In this document: in pieces, positions 8,427-17,101 of the stretch
How positions within the stretch are numbered: the first letter of the stretch is position 1
How the letters are laid out: the number at the start of each line of letters is the position of its first letter
Origin: Hymenobacter nivis
GTDB taxonomy: Bacteria > Bacteroidota > Bacteroidia > Cytophagales > Hymenobacteraceae
DNA length: 64,000 nt
Direction: 5' to 3'
NCBI RefSeq assembly: GCF_006439025.1
Contig: NZ_RCYZ01000004.1
Coordinates: 186,001-250,000, forward strand
Position numbers and translations under genes: made by a program
The notes under the pieces: generated by a model
The model's database searches: none
What the model saw: only the letters and a program-made list of their open reading frames with translations
What the model was told of the DNA's origin: nothing

Positions 8427-9701
8427 CTACACCTGGCCCGTGAGCCGTTGCCACAACAGCGCCAGTACCGACTGCGCCGTGTAGGTGATGTTCAGGGCCC
8501 GGCCGCGGTCGAAGCTGATCTGTCGGCTCACCGTGCCCTGGGCGTCGGCCACGGCGAAGCAGATAGTGCCCACCGGCTTGCCGGCACTGCCGCCGCCGGG
8601 GCCCGCAATGCCGCTGGTAGCCACAGCTACGTCGGCACCCAGGCGCTGGCGGGCGCCCTCGGCCATGGCTTGCACGGTGGCTTCGCTCACGGCACCACTT
8701 GTAGCCAAGGTTTCGGCAGGCACGTTCAGCTCGCTCATTTTAAGGTCGTTGTGATAGGCCACCACGCTGCCGCGGAAGTAGCCTGAGCTGCCCGGTACGC
8801 CCGTGATGCGGTGCGCCACCAAGCCCCCAGTGCAGCTCTCGGCCGTGGCCAGCGTGAGGCCCCGAGCCAGCAGCAATTGGCCGATGGCGGCCTCCAGCGT
8901 GGTTTCTTCTTCGGCAAAAATGTAGGGCCCCACCCGCTCGCGCAGGGCCGGCAGCAGGGCCAGCATTCGGCCGCGCAGGTCGGGCTGGCCGTCGTCCGAG
9001 CCCGTCAGGCGCAGGCGCACGGCCCCCAGGCTGGGCAGGTAGGCCAGCTTGATATTGGGCGGAAGGGCGTCTTCCCAGTCGGCAATTTTTTCGGCCAAAT
9101 ACGACTCGCCCAGGCCCACGGTCATCACCACCACGTGCTCGATGGGGGCAATTTCAAACCGCTCGCGCAGGCGCGGCAGCACTTGGTCGGTCATGAGCTT
9201 CTTCATCTCGAAGGGCACACCGGGCATGCTCACGAACACCGTGCCCTGGTCCTCAAACCACATGCCCGGGGCCGTGCCCACGGCATTGAACAGCACCTGG
9301 CAGCCCGCCGGCACCAGGGCCTGCTGGCGGTTCACCTCCAGCATGGGCCGGTTGTAGCGCTTAAAGAATTCGGTGACGTGGGCCAGCGTGGGCGCGTCCA
9401 TCACCAGCTCGCTGCCGAAGTAGCGGGCCAGCACGTGCTTGGTCAGGTCGTCTTTGGTGGGGCCCAGGCCGCCGGTGATGAGCACCACCCGGGCCCGCTG
9501 CCGGGCCTGGTCGAGGGCCCCCACAATCTCGTCGGCGCGGTCGGACACCGACGAAATTTGGCGCACGCGCAGCCCGATTTTGGCCAGCTCCTGGCCCATG
9601 AAGGCCGAATTTGTGTCGATTACTTGGCCGTAGAGCAGCTCGTCGCCAATGGTCATGATTTCAACGTCGGGCGGGGCGGGGCGGGAAGCAGGAGGAAGCA
9701 T
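8427..9701 (-). CDS. cinA: CinA-family nicotinamide-nucleotide amidohydrolase
   Basis: 424 residues. The N-terminal half is a MoaB/MogA-like COG1058 domain (VEIMTIGDELLYGQVIDTN, then TGGLGPTKDDLT). The C-terminal half is the CinA domain with TAESCTGGLVAHRITGVPGS and TSGIAGPGGG, the deamidase part that converts NMN to NaMN in pyridine nucleotide salvage. It was historically named competence/damage-inducible. The start at 9701 (MLPPASRPAPPDVEIMT) removes about 32 codons of upstream frame that overlap the divergent promoter region. It diverges from the DUF4197 gene. Confidence 0.95.
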   Translation of the reverse strand: MLPPASRPAPPDVEIMTIGDELLYGQVIDTNSAFMGQELAKIGLRVRQISSVSDRADEIVGALDQARQRARVVLITGGLGPTKDDLTKHVLARYFGSELVMDAPTLAHVTEFFKRYNRPMLEVNRQQALVPAGCQVLFNAVGTAPGMWFEDQGTVFVSMPGVPFEMKKLMTDQVLPRLRERFEIAPIEHVVVMTVGLGESYLAEKIADWEDALPPNIKLAYLPSLGAVRLRLTGSDDGQPDLRGRMLALLPALRERVGPYIFAEEETTLEAAIGQLLLARGLTLATAESCTGGLVAHRITGVPGSSGYFRGSVVAYHNDLKMSELNVPAETLATSGAVSEATVQAMAEGARQRLGADVAVATSGIAGPGGGSAGKPVGTICFAVADAQGTVSRQISFDRGRALNITYTAQSVLALLWQRLTGQV

Positions 9702-9762
9702 GAAGGAGCGGGCGCGGGGCCCTGTGGGGGAAGATAAAAATGAATTTGGCGGGAAAATTGCG

Positions 9763-9770
9763 TCACTTTG
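9763..9770 (+). promoter_or_regulatory. Possible -7 element for the DUF4197 gene
   Basis: TCACTTTG differs from TAnnTTTG at one position and lies 68 nt before the ATG at 9839. Confidence 0.35.
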
Positions 9771-9838
9771 CGCCCGCGCCGCCTCTACGACAGCCACACC
9801 GGCTGCCGGGTTTTCCCGCCGCGCTTTTTTTTATTGCC

Positions 9839-10696
9839 ATGTCTACCCGCCTCGCCACCCTGCTGCTAACCGCTGGCATACTAGCCGCCGTCCCCGCCGC
9901 CTGGGCCCAGACCACCAAGAAAACTACTACTGCCAAAGCCACAGCTGCAAAAACGGCCGCGGCCAAGGCAGCCGCCACCAAGGCCGCCGCTGCGAAAACC
10001 GCCGCTGCCAAGGCCGCTGCCACCAAAGCTGCCGCGGCCAAAGCAGCGGCCGCCGCCACGCCCGCCCCGGCCCCCGTGGCCCCGCTCACCGAAGCCGAGG
10101 CTAGCGCCGGCATTAAGGATGCGCTGAATAAAGGCGTAACCAAAGCCGTGGCCTTCGCCTCGGAGAAGGACGGCTTCAACACGAACGACGACATCCACAT
10201 CCCGTTTCCGGAAGATATGGTGCTGATGAAGAGCACGCTGGGCCGCTTGCCGGGCATGAGCACGGTAATGTCGACGTTCGAAACCCAGCTCAACCGCGCC
10301 GCCGAGGCCGCCGCGCCCAAGGCCAAGGACATCTTCCTGGCCGCCCTGGCCAACATCAGCCTGACCGATGCGCTGAGCCTGGTCACGAGCAGCTCGACGG
10401 ACGCGGCCACCCAGTTCCTGCGCAAGTCCACGGAGGCGCAGCTCGTGGCGGCGTTCAAGCCCGACATCACCACCGCCATCAGCCAGGTGGGGGCCGAGGC
10501 GGCCTACACCAAAATGACCACCCAGTACAACCGCATCCCGCTGATGACGCCGGTGCAAACCGACCTCTCGGCCTACACCACCCAGAAGGCCGTGGACGGT
10601 ATTTTCATCCTCATGGCCCAGGAAGAAGCCAAAATTCGCCGCAACCCCGCCGCCCGCACCACCGACTTGCTCAAGCGTGTGTTCGGCACCAAGTAA
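9839..10696 (+). CDS. DUF4197 family secreted protein with Ala/Lys-rich repeat
   Basis: 285 residues. A signal peptide ends near AWAQ (about residue 22). A low-complexity Ala/Lys/Thr tract (about 25-72, units like AAAKAAATKA) precedes the globular part. From SAGIKDALNKGVTKAV to the end the protein matches the DUF4197 pattern (IHIPFPEDM, LNRAAEAAAPKAKDIF, LRKSTEAQLVAAF), a periplasmic or envelope family of unknown function. The ATG at 9839 is chosen because it begins the signal peptide. The gene ends in an exceptionally long hairpin shared with the convergent acidic protein gene. Confidence 0.85.
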   Translation: MSTRLATLLLTAGILAAVPAAWAQTTKKTTTAKATAAKTAAAKAAATKAAAAKTAAAKAAATKAAAAKAAAAATPAPAPVAPLTEAEASAGIKDALNKGVTKAVAFASEKDGFNTNDDIHIPFPEDMVLMKSTLGRLPGMSTVMSTFETQLNRAAEAAAPKAKDIFLAALANISLTDALSLVTSSSTDAATQFLRKSTEAQLVAAFKPDITTAISQVGAEAAYTKMTTQYNRIPLMTPVQTDLSAYTTQKAVDGIFILMAQEEAKIRRNPAARTTDLLKRVFGTK

Positions 10697-10707
10697 TTGA
10701 TGGTTTA

Positions 10708-10776
10708 GGGCCCCCGGCCCACGAAAAAGCCCCGGCTGCGCTGTGCAGCCGGGGCTTTTTCGTGGGCCGGGGGCCC
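10708..10776. terminator. Bidirectional terminator with a 32-bp perfect stem
   Basis: Arms 10708-10739 and 10745-10776 are exact reverse complements around a 5-nt loop. The stem contains GGGCCCCCGGCCCACG, an A/T run and AGCCCCGGCTGC. The stop codon of the acidic protein gene (10779-10781) lies just outside the arm. Confidence 0.85.
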
Positions 10777-10778
10777 GG

Positions 10779-11147
10779 CTAGTAATCGTCGCTGTCGAAG
10801 CTGCTGCGGCCGCCGCGGCCGCGGGGGCTGAAGCCTTCGTCCTCGTCCTCGTCGTCGCCGAAATCGTCGTCCTCGTCGTCGAGCGAGCCAAAGCCGCTGC
10901 GCTCGGCGCTGTCGGCATTGTCGGCGTTTTCGGCGGCTACGTGCTCGGCCTCGGTCATGCCGGCCAAGTCCAGGGCCTCGTCGTGGCTCGAACCCGTGTC
11001 GAGCCACATCAGGTAGTCGGCGTACTTGGCCGAAAGTTGGTCTTCGGGGTTGCCCAACGCCTTAGCGCCGCCCTTGGCGGCGTAGGAATCGAGGGTGTCG
11101 TCGTCGTCGAGCAAGTCGTCGTCCAGGTCGTCGTCGTGGTCAATCAT
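10779..11147 (-). CDS. Highly acidic small protein, unknown function
   Basis: 122 residues, very rich in Asp and Glu at both ends (MIDHDDDLDDDLLDDDD and EDDDFGDDEDEDEGF), with a more ordinary middle (LSAKYADYLMWLDTGSSHDEALDLAGMT) and a short Arg/Gly patch (RGRGGRSS). There is no signal peptide or membrane segment, so it is probably cytoplasmic. Such composition suits a disordered nucleic-acid mimic, a chaperone-like tail or a metal binder, but none is shown. A -7-like TATCTTCG at 11197-11204 supports an independent promoter. Confidence 0.7.
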   Translation of the reverse strand: MIDHDDDLDDDLLDDDDTLDSYAAKGGAKALGNPEDQLSAKYADYLMWLDTGSSHDEALDLAGMTEAEHVAAENADNADSAERSGFGSLDDEDDDFGDDEDEDEGFSPRGRGGRSSFDSDDY

Positions 11148-11196
11148 GGCCGGGGCGGAATAAAATAAGGGTGGATGATAAAGGCAGAAACGGCGG

Positions 11197-11204
11197 CGAA
11201 GATA
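11197..11204 (-). promoter_or_regulatory. Possible -7 element for the acidic protein gene
   Basis: Minus-strand TATCTTCG has one mismatch to TAnnTTTG and lies 49 nt before the ATG at 11147. Confidence 0.35.
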
Positions 11205-11348
11205 CGCGCCGCGGCAAAACGTAGTTCTCCCGGAAAGCGGGTTTGGGGCCCCCGGGGCAATGTTTTTTTAAGAATGGTGCCATAAGCAGCACCATCACCG
11301 CTCGCGGCGGCCAACTAAAATACCAAGCTTTTGGCAAATACCGCCCGC

Positions 11349-11987
11349 CTAGCGCGGCTGGGGGCCCTGGAAATCCGTCACCCGCAGCTCCGCGTCGCAG
11401 AAGGCGTATTCGGCCGGTACGTTGGAGCTGAGCAAGATGGTGCGGCCAGCGCGGGTGGCGCGCACGTGCTCCTGGAACCAGGCCGCGCCGGTGGCGTCGA
11501 GGTTGGTGGTGGGCTCGTCCAGCAGCAGCAGCGGTGCGTCGGCGTACAGGGCCAGGCCCAGCTTGAGGCGCTGCTTCATGCCCGACGAGAATTCGCGCAC
11601 CAGCCGCTGCCGGGCCCCCTCCAGGTACATAATGCCGATGAGGCCATCAATTGAAACGCCCGGCCGCAGGGGCTTGAACTGGGTGTGGAAGCGCAGCATC
11701 TCCGTGAGGGTCAGCTCCTCCAGCAGGTCGAGGTAGGGGGCGGCGTAGGCCAAGTGCCGGGGCACGGCCTCCACGGCCAGGGGCTGGCCGGCCAACGTGT
11801 AGGCCAGGGTACCTTCGGTGGGCAGCAGCTGGCCCGATAAAGTGTTGAGCAGCGTGCTTTTGCCGGCGCCGTTGGGCCCCAGCACGGCCGTGGCGCTGCC
11901 GGGCCCAAAGGTGCGCGTGAGGCCCCGGTACACCCAGTCGCGCTGGAAGCGCTTGCCCAGGCCGGTGGCCGCTAGCTCAATCGGCAC
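11349..11987 (-). CDS. ABC transporter ATP-binding protein
   Basis: 212 residues from a GTG at 11987 (VPIELAATGLGKRF), overlapping the end of lpxA by 11 bp, so translation is probably coupled. Walker A is GPNGAGKST, the signature is FSSGMKQRLKL (a shortened LSGGQ type) and Walker B is LLLLDEPTTNLD. The subunit is a single nucleotide-binding domain with no membrane part, and no permease gene is adjacent. Position at the end of the lipid A cluster suggests an envelope export or gliding-type role, but this is inference. A longer frame upstream exists but would run through lpxA in another frame. Confidence 0.85.
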   Translation of the reverse strand: MPIELAATGLGKRFQRDWVYRGLTRTFGPGSATAVLGPNGAGKSTLLNTLSGQLLPTEGTLAYTLAGQPLAVEAVPRHLAYAAPYLDLLEELTLTEMLRFHTQFKPLRPGVSIDGLIGIMYLEGARQRLVREFSSGMKQRLKLGLALYADAPLLLLDEPTTNLDATGAAWFQEHVRATRAGRTILLSSNVPAEYAFCDAELRVTDFQGPQPR

Positions 11988-12780
11988 CCTCGTCGAGGCC
12001 TTTTTTGCCGGGGCCCTTGATGATGCCGCGGCTGGCGGCGCGCACAAACGCCACGGCCACCTCGCGCTCGGCCGAGGCGGGTATTTCGGCCGCGATGCGG
12101 TCGAGGGCTTCCTGGGTGTTCAGGCCGCCCAAAAAAAGAATGCGGTACAAGTCCTGAATTTCCAGGATTTGCTGCTCCGAGAAGTTGCGGCGGCGCAGGC
12201 CCACCGAGTTCACGCCGGCGTAGGTGAGGGGCTCGCGGGCGGCCTTCACGAAGGGCGGCACGTCTTTGCGCACCAGCGAGCCGCCGCCGATGAAGGCGTG
12301 GGCCCCCACGCTCACAAACTGGTGGATGGCCGTCATGCCCCCCAAAATGGCCCAGTCGCCCACCTGCACGTGCCCGGCCAGCTGCACGGCGTTCGAAATT
12401 ACGCAGTGGTCGCCCACCACGCAGTCGTGGGCCACGTGCACGTAGGCTTGCAGCAGGCAGTGGGCCCCCACCACGGTGCGGCCGCGGTCCACGGTGCCGC
12501 GGTTCACGGTCACGCACTCGCGCAGCACGGTGTAGTCGCCCACGTGGGCGGTGGTGTGCTCACCGGCAAATTTCAGGTCCTGCGGAATGGCCGACACCAC
12601 GGCGCCGGGAAAAATCTGGCAGTGCGCCCCAATGCGGGCCCCGGCCATGATGCTGACGTTGGGGCCCACCCACGTGCCTTCGCCAATCTCCACGTCTGCG
12701 GCAATGGTCGTAAACGGCTCAACGGTAACGCCTGGGGCCAGGCGGGCGTCGGGGTGGATGTGGGCGAGGGGTGAAATCAT
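11977..12780 (-). CDS. lpxA: UDP-N-acetylglucosamine acyltransferase
   Basis: 267 residues. Catalyses the first step of lipid A synthesis, moving a 3-hydroxyacyl chain from acyl carrier protein to UDP-GlcNAc in the cytoplasm. The N-terminal two thirds are left-handed beta-helix hexapeptide repeats (HIHPDARLAPGVTVEPFTTI, VEIGEGTWVGPNVSIMAGAR), with the conserved GGMTAIHQFVSVGAHAFIGG. The C-terminal helical part reads VNSVGLRRRNFSEQQILEIQ. It is the fourth gene of the leftward lpx cluster and overlaps the following ABC gene. Confidence 0.96.
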   Translation of the reverse strand: MISPLAHIHPDARLAPGVTVEPFTTIAADVEIGEGTWVGPNVSIMAGARIGAHCQIFPGAVVSAIPQDLKFAGEHTTAHVGDYTVLRECVTVNRGTVDRGRTVVGAHCLLQAYVHVAHDCVVGDHCVISNAVQLAGHVQVGDWAILGGMTAIHQFVSVGAHAFIGGGSLVRKDVPPFVKAAREPLTYAGVNSVGLRRRNFSEQQILEIQDLYRILFLGGLNTQEALDRIAAEIPASAEREVAVAFVRAASRGIIKGPGKKGLDEGAD

Positions 12781-12895
12781 TTTTTGAGCTATTAGCTACT
12801 AGCTGTTAGCCGTTAGCTTTTTTGGAGTAATCAACAGCAATGAGCTAACAGCGAAAGGTCAATTCAAGGCCTCCGCTAGCAGCTAACGGCTGACT
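12781..12895. repeat. Degenerate TAGC-type repeat between lpxC/fabZ and lpxA
   Basis: The spacer is built from variants of the word AGCTnnTAGC, such as TAGCTACTAGCTGTTAGC near one end and GCTAGCAGCTAACGGCT near the other. The two ends are imperfect inverted copies and could fold into a hairpin in the transcript. Similar words occur before other genes in the window. Confidence 0.55.
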
Positions 12896-14293
12896 TCAGG
12901 TATTTTCCTTGCGCACGATGGCGGCGCTCATCTCGGCGTCCATCACCACCTTGCCGTTTACGAAGGCCTGGCCTTTCATTTTGGCAATGCCGCGCTTGAC
13001 CGGGGCCAGCAGCCAGCAGTGGAAGATAATGGTATCGCCGGGGATGACCTTTTTGCGGAAGCGGCAGTTTTCGATGCCCAGGAAGTACTGCCAGTAGTTT
13101 TCGGGGTCGGGCACGGTGTTCATCACCAAGATGCCGCCGGTTTGGGCCATGGCCTCCACCTGCAACACGCCGGGCATCACCGGGTTGCCGGGGAAGTGGC
13201 CTTGGAAGAACTGCTCGTTCATGGTAATGTTCTTCACCGCCGTCACCATCTGCGAGTCCAGGTAAATCACTTTATCCAGCAGCAGAAACGGGTAGCGGTG
13301 GGGCAGTACCTGCATGATGCGGTTGATGTCCATCACCGGCTCGCGGGCCGGGTCGTACACCGGCACGGGGTTGGACTTTACCTCCAACATCTTCTTCTTG
13401 ATCTTCTTGGCGAAGGCCACGTTGGCCGCGTGGCCGGGCCGGGCGGCCAGAATCTGGCCCTTGAGCGGGCGGCCCACCAGGGCAAGGTCGCCCACGAGGT
13501 CGAGCAGCTTGTGGCGGGCGGGCTCGTTCTTGTAGCGCAGGTCCACGTTGTTGAGGATGCCTTCCTTCTTAACGCTCACGCGGGGCTTGCCCAGCATTTT
13601 GGCCAAGTCGTTCAGCTCCTCGTCGGCCACCACGCGGTCCACCACCACGATGGCGTTGCTGAGGTCACCGCCCTTGATGAGGTTGGATTTGTACAAATGT
13701 TCCAGCTCGTGCAGAAAGCAAAACGTACGCGAGCTGGCAATCTCGTTGGCAAACTGCCCGATGTCGGCCAGCGTGGCGTGCTGCGAGCCCAGCACCGGCG
13801 AGTTGTAGTCCACCATTACCGTGAGGCGGTAGTCGGAGAGCGGCAGGGCGGCAATTTCCACGCCCCGCGCGTTGTCCATGTACCGGATGGTGTCGGGGAT
13901 TTCGTAGTAGTTGCGCAGCGCGTTCTGCTCCTCCAGGCCCACGCCTTGCAGGGCGTGGATGAACTCGGCCGACGAGCCATCCATGATGGGCGGCTCGGGG
14001 CCCGAGAGCTGGATGAGCACGTTGTCGAGCTGCAGGCCCACCAGGGCGGCCAGCGTGTGCTCCACGGTGTTCACGCGGGCCCCGTTCTGCTCAATGGTGG
14101 TGCCCCGCGAGAGGTCCACCACGTTGTCCACGTCGGCATCGACGATGGGCTGGCCGGGCAAATCCACGCGCTGAAACTTGTAGCCGTGGCCGATGGGGGC
14201 GGGGCAGAAGGTCATCGTGGCCTCCACGCCGGTGTGCAGCCCAATGCCGCGCACCGTCACGGGCGCTTTGATGGTGTGTTGCTTGTCGTTCAT
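12896..14293 (-). CDS. lpxC/fabZ: LpxC-FabZ fusion: UDP-3-O-acyl-GlcNAc deacetylase / 3-hydroxyacyl-ACP dehydratase
   Basis: 465 residues, a two-enzyme fusion characteristic of Bacteroidota. The LpxC part (about 1-300) begins MNDKQHTIKAPVTVRGIGLH and carries VDRVVADEELND and the zinc-region sequence PARHKLLDLVGDLALVG; it commits the pathway to lipid A. The FabZ part (about 315-465) has RYPFLLLDKV and the active-site motif HFPGNPVMPGVLQVEAMAQ, dehydrating 3-hydroxyacyl-ACP. Fusing the two couples lipid A and fatty acid synthesis. The ATG at 14293 is chosen; the frame continues upstream only as a shadow of lpxD. Confidence 0.96.
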   Translation of the reverse strand: MNDKQHTIKAPVTVRGIGLHTGVEATMTFCPAPIGHGYKFQRVDLPGQPIVDADVDNVVDLSRGTTIEQNGARVNTVEHTLAALVGLQLDNVLIQLSGPEPPIMDGSSAEFIHALQGVGLEEQNALRNYYEIPDTIRYMDNARGVEIAALPLSDYRLTVMVDYNSPVLGSQHATLADIGQFANEIASSRTFCFLHELEHLYKSNLIKGGDLSNAIVVVDRVVADEELNDLAKMLGKPRVSVKKEGILNNVDLRYKNEPARHKLLDLVGDLALVGRPLKGQILAARPGHAANVAFAKKIKKKMLEVKSNPVPVYDPAREPVMDINRIMQVLPHRYPFLLLDKVIYLDSQMVTAVKNITMNEQFFQGHFPGNPVMPGVLQVEAMAQTGGILVMNTVPDPENYWQYFLGIENCRFRKKVIPGDTIIFHCWLLAPVKRGIAKMKGQAFVNGKVVMDAEMSAAIVRKENT

Positions 14294-14396
14294 TCTTAGT
14301 AGTTGCCAGTTGCCGGTGGCCGGTGGCCGGGAGGGGGAAGCCAATAAAAGCTTCACCGCCCGGCCACGGCCCGCCGCCAACGGAGGGGCTGCAAAG

Positions 14397-15437
14397 CTAG
14401 GGCTTTTCCGGCGCGTTTGCTGCCTTTTCGAGGCGCTCGACGCGGTGCAGGATTTCGGGTAGGTTGCGGTACACGGCCCGGGCGCGCTGGCTGTCGCGCA
14501 GGTTGAAGGCCGGGTGGCCTTGCAGCACCTGGCCCTCGGTGCGCACCGCTTTCTGCACGCCGCTCTGGGCGGCCACGGTGGTGCGGTCGGCCACGGTGAT
14601 GTGGCCCACCATGCCCACTTGCCCCCCGATAATGCAAAAACTACCGATTTTCGCGGAGCCCGAAATGCCCGTTTGGCCCGCAATGACGGTGTGGCGGCCA
14701 ATTTCCACGTTGTGGCCAATTTGCACCAGGTTGTCGATTTTGGTGCCCTCGCCCACCCGCGTGGTGCCCATGGTGGCGCAGTCCACGGCGGCGTTGGCCC
14801 CGATGCTCACGTAGTCTTCCAGCACCACGTGGCCGATTTGGGGGATGGGCTGGTAGCTGCCGTCGGCCTGCGGGGCGAAGCCGAAACCGTCGGTGCCCAC
14901 CACGGCCCCCGCCTTGATGACGCAGAACCGGCCAATGACCGTATCGGCGTAGATTTTGGCCCCGGCGTGGATCACGCTGCCCTCGCCAATCGTGACCCGG
15001 TCGCCGATATAGGCGTGCGGAAACACGAGCACGTTGGGCCCCAGCCGGCAGTTTTCGCCGATGTAGGAAAAGGCCCCGCGGTAGTGCCCGGGGCCCACGG
15101 TGGCCGTGGCGGCCAGGTAGGCGGGCTCCTCCACGCCGCGCTTGCCCATGCGCGTGGCCTGGGCATAAAACTCGAGCAGCTTGGTGAAGGCCGAGTAGGG
15201 ATCGGCCACCCGCACCAGGGTGGCGGCCACCGGCTGGCGCAGCACCAGGTCGGGGCTCACCATCACGGCCGTGGCCTGGCTGTTGTAGAGAAAGGGCTCG
15301 TACTTGGGGTTGGAAAGGAAAGCCAGGGCCCCGGCCTGGGCTTCGTCGATTTTGGCCAGGCTGGCCACGCGCCGGGTGGCGTCACCTTCCACCAGGCCCC
15401 CCACTACGTCGGCAATTTGCTGAACAGTGAATTCCAT
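14397..15437 (-). CDS. lpxD: UDP-3-O-acylglucosamine N-acyltransferase
   Basis: 346 residues. Adds the second 3-hydroxyacyl chain to the deacetylated product of LpxC. An N-terminal UDP-binding domain (VQQIADVVGGLVEGDATRR, AGALAFLSNPKYEP) is followed by hexapeptide beta-helix repeats (YIGENCRLGPNVLVFPHAYI) with TDGFGFAPQADGSYQPIPQIG and DNLVQIGHNVEIGRHTVIAG. A C-terminal helix ends the protein. The ATG at 15437 follows directly after a -7 element, which suggests a very short or absent leader. Confidence 0.96.
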   Translation of the reverse strand: MEFTVQQIADVVGGLVEGDATRRVASLAKIDEAQAGALAFLSNPKYEPFLYNSQATAVMVSPDLVLRQPVAATLVRVADPYSAFTKLLEFYAQATRMGKRGVEEPAYLAATATVGPGHYRGAFSYIGENCRLGPNVLVFPHAYIGDRVTIGEGSVIHAGAKIYADTVIGRFCVIKAGAVVGTDGFGFAPQADGSYQPIPQIGHVVLEDYVSIGANAAVDCATMGTTRVGEGTKIDNLVQIGHNVEIGRHTVIAGQTGISGSAKIGSFCIIGGQVGMVGHITVADRTTVAAQSGVQKAVRTEGQVLQGHPAFNLRDSQRARAVYRNLPEILHRVERLEKAANAPEKP

Positions 15438-15444
15438 AGGCGGG

Positions 15445-15452
15445 CAAAAGTA
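15445..15452 (-). promoter_or_regulatory. -7 promoter element directly before lpxD
   Basis: Minus-strand TACTTTTG, a perfect TAnnTTTG match, ends 7 nt before the ATG. Transcription would begin within about 0-3 nt of the start codon. Confidence 0.55.
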
Positions 15453-15593
15453 GGTTTTTTTGACTTTTAAACAGGGCAGAACGCAGCAGGTGGGCACCGT
15501 GGGGCCCTAAGCTCGGCCGTGCCCGGGGCCCCGCGGCGGCCAAGCGCAGGGCCCCCGCGGCCGCTGCCCCGCTGATAACTAACCGCAAACGCC

Positions 15594-16823
15594 TTAAATT
15601 ATTTCCTTCGGGTAGCAGATGTAGAACTTGTCCACCCGCTGGCTCAGGGCCCGGATGTTGGGCAAGTCGGAGGCGTCCATTACGTTCACCACCTCGCCTT
15701 TTTTGGTGAGGATGTTGATGGGCTCCTGGCTGCGGGCGTCGTAGGCGCTGTTGCTCAGGCGGCCGGCTAGCATGAGCAAGGCGGCCTCGGCGGGCGGCAG
15801 GCGGAAGTGCTCGGCGATGAGCTCCTGGATGCCGAGCTTGAAGTCGTCGTCGAACGGGACGGGCGCAATCACGATTTTCAGCAGGTTGCGGTTGAGCAGG
15901 CTCTTGGCCAGGTAGCTGAGCACCACGTCGGGGTGGCTGGCCCAGCCCTTCACCGCCGACCAAATGTCGTAGTCGTCGAGGTCCACGAAGCGACTCAGGA
16001 TTTTGGGGTCGGCGGCGAAATCGGCCAGCGTCACGGCCCGCCCCAGGAAGTAGGCCAGGCAGCTGTTGGCCGGCACGGGCACGCCCTGGCGGGTGAGGTC
16101 GCGGGCGCGCTGCACCGTGCGGATCACCATTTGCTCGGCGCTGGTCACGGTTTTGTGCAAGTACACCTGCCAGTACATCAGCCGCCGGCTCACCAAAAAG
16201 TTCTCCACCGAGTACACCGCTTTTTCCTCCAGCACGAGACGTTCGTCCACCACGCGCAGCATTTTGATGAGGCGGTCGGCGCCCGGGCGGCCTTCCTCCA
16301 CGCCGGTATAAAAGGAGTCGCGGTTGAGGTAGTCGAGCCGGTCCATGTCGAGCTGGCTGCTCACGAGCTGGTGGAAAAACGGCCGGTCGTAGGTGCCTTT
16401 AAAGATGTCGATGGCCAAATCGAGCTTGCCGCCAAACTCCTTGTTAAGGCGCTGCATCAGAAACAGGGAGAGCTGCTCGTGGGGCACATCCTGGAAAATG
16501 GCCGTCTCCAGGGCGTGCGATAGGGGCCCGTGGCCGATGTCGTGGAGCAGGATGGCGGCCAGGGCGGCCTCGCCCTCGGCGGCCGACACCACCACGCCCT
16601 TGTCTTTGAGCGTGCGCAGGGCCAGCTGCATCAGGTGCATGGCGCCCAGCGCGTGGTGGAAGCGCGTGTGCAGGGCCCCCGGGTACACAAACCCCGTGAG
16701 CCCCAGCTGCTGAATGCGCCGCAGCCGCTGGAAGTAGGGGTGTTCGATGAGGTCGAAGAGCAGCTCGGTGGGGACGGTGACGAACCCGTACACCGGGTCG
16801 TTGAAAATCTTTTTCTTGTTCAC
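15594..16823 (-). CDS. HD-domain phosphohydrolase (dGTPase/SamHD1-like)
   Basis: 409 residues from a GTG at 16823 (NKKKIFNDPVYGFVTVP), the usual N-terminus of this Bacteroidota family. The metal-binding HD motifs are LHTRFHHALGAMHLM and ILLHDIGHGPLSHALE, followed by QLDMDRLDYLNRDSFYTGV. Relatives hydrolyse dNTPs or other phosphorylated substrates; the substrate here is unknown. The longer upstream frame is Gly/Pro/Arg-rich and covers the promoter region, so it was rejected. A TTCTTTTG element (16850-16857, minus) one mismatch from consensus may be its promoter. It precedes lpxD in the same direction with a 156-bp gap. Confidence 0.88.
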   Translation of the reverse strand: MNKKKIFNDPVYGFVTVPTELLFDLIEHPYFQRLRRIQQLGLTGFVYPGALHTRFHHALGAMHLMQLALRTLKDKGVVVSAAEGEAALAAILLHDIGHGPLSHALETAIFQDVPHEQLSLFLMQRLNKEFGGKLDLAIDIFKGTYDRPFFHQLVSSQLDMDRLDYLNRDSFYTGVEEGRPGADRLIKMLRVVDERLVLEEKAVYSVENFLVSRRLMYWQVYLHKTVTSAEQMVIRTVQRARDLTRQGVPVPANSCLAYFLGRAVTLADFAADPKILSRFVDLDDYDIWSAVKGWASHPDVVLSYLAKSLLNRNLLKIVIAPVPFDDDFKLGIQELIAEHFRLPPAEAALLMLAGRLSNSAYDARSQEPINILTKKGEVVNVMDASDLPNIRALSQRVDKFYICYPKEII

Positions 16824-17101
16824 AGGCAAAACGGGCGCGTTGGGCCCCACAAAAGAACGACGCGGGGCCCAACCGCCGCCCCTGGGGGCCCCCGCCGCCC
16901 CGCCCCTGGGGGGCATCAGGGGCGGGGCTGCCCGGACGAAACAACCCAACCGCCGGTTTTTCGGTACTGTTGAGCGATTGCGCGCCGCGCCGGGTACTTA
17001 TTCCGGCGCGTTTGCCGTTTACCTCCCTGCGGGCCGCTGTTGCGGCGCGCGGCAACACCCGCGGCGGGCCCCAGGGCCCCCGCCCAAGTTCCTACTTACC
17101 T

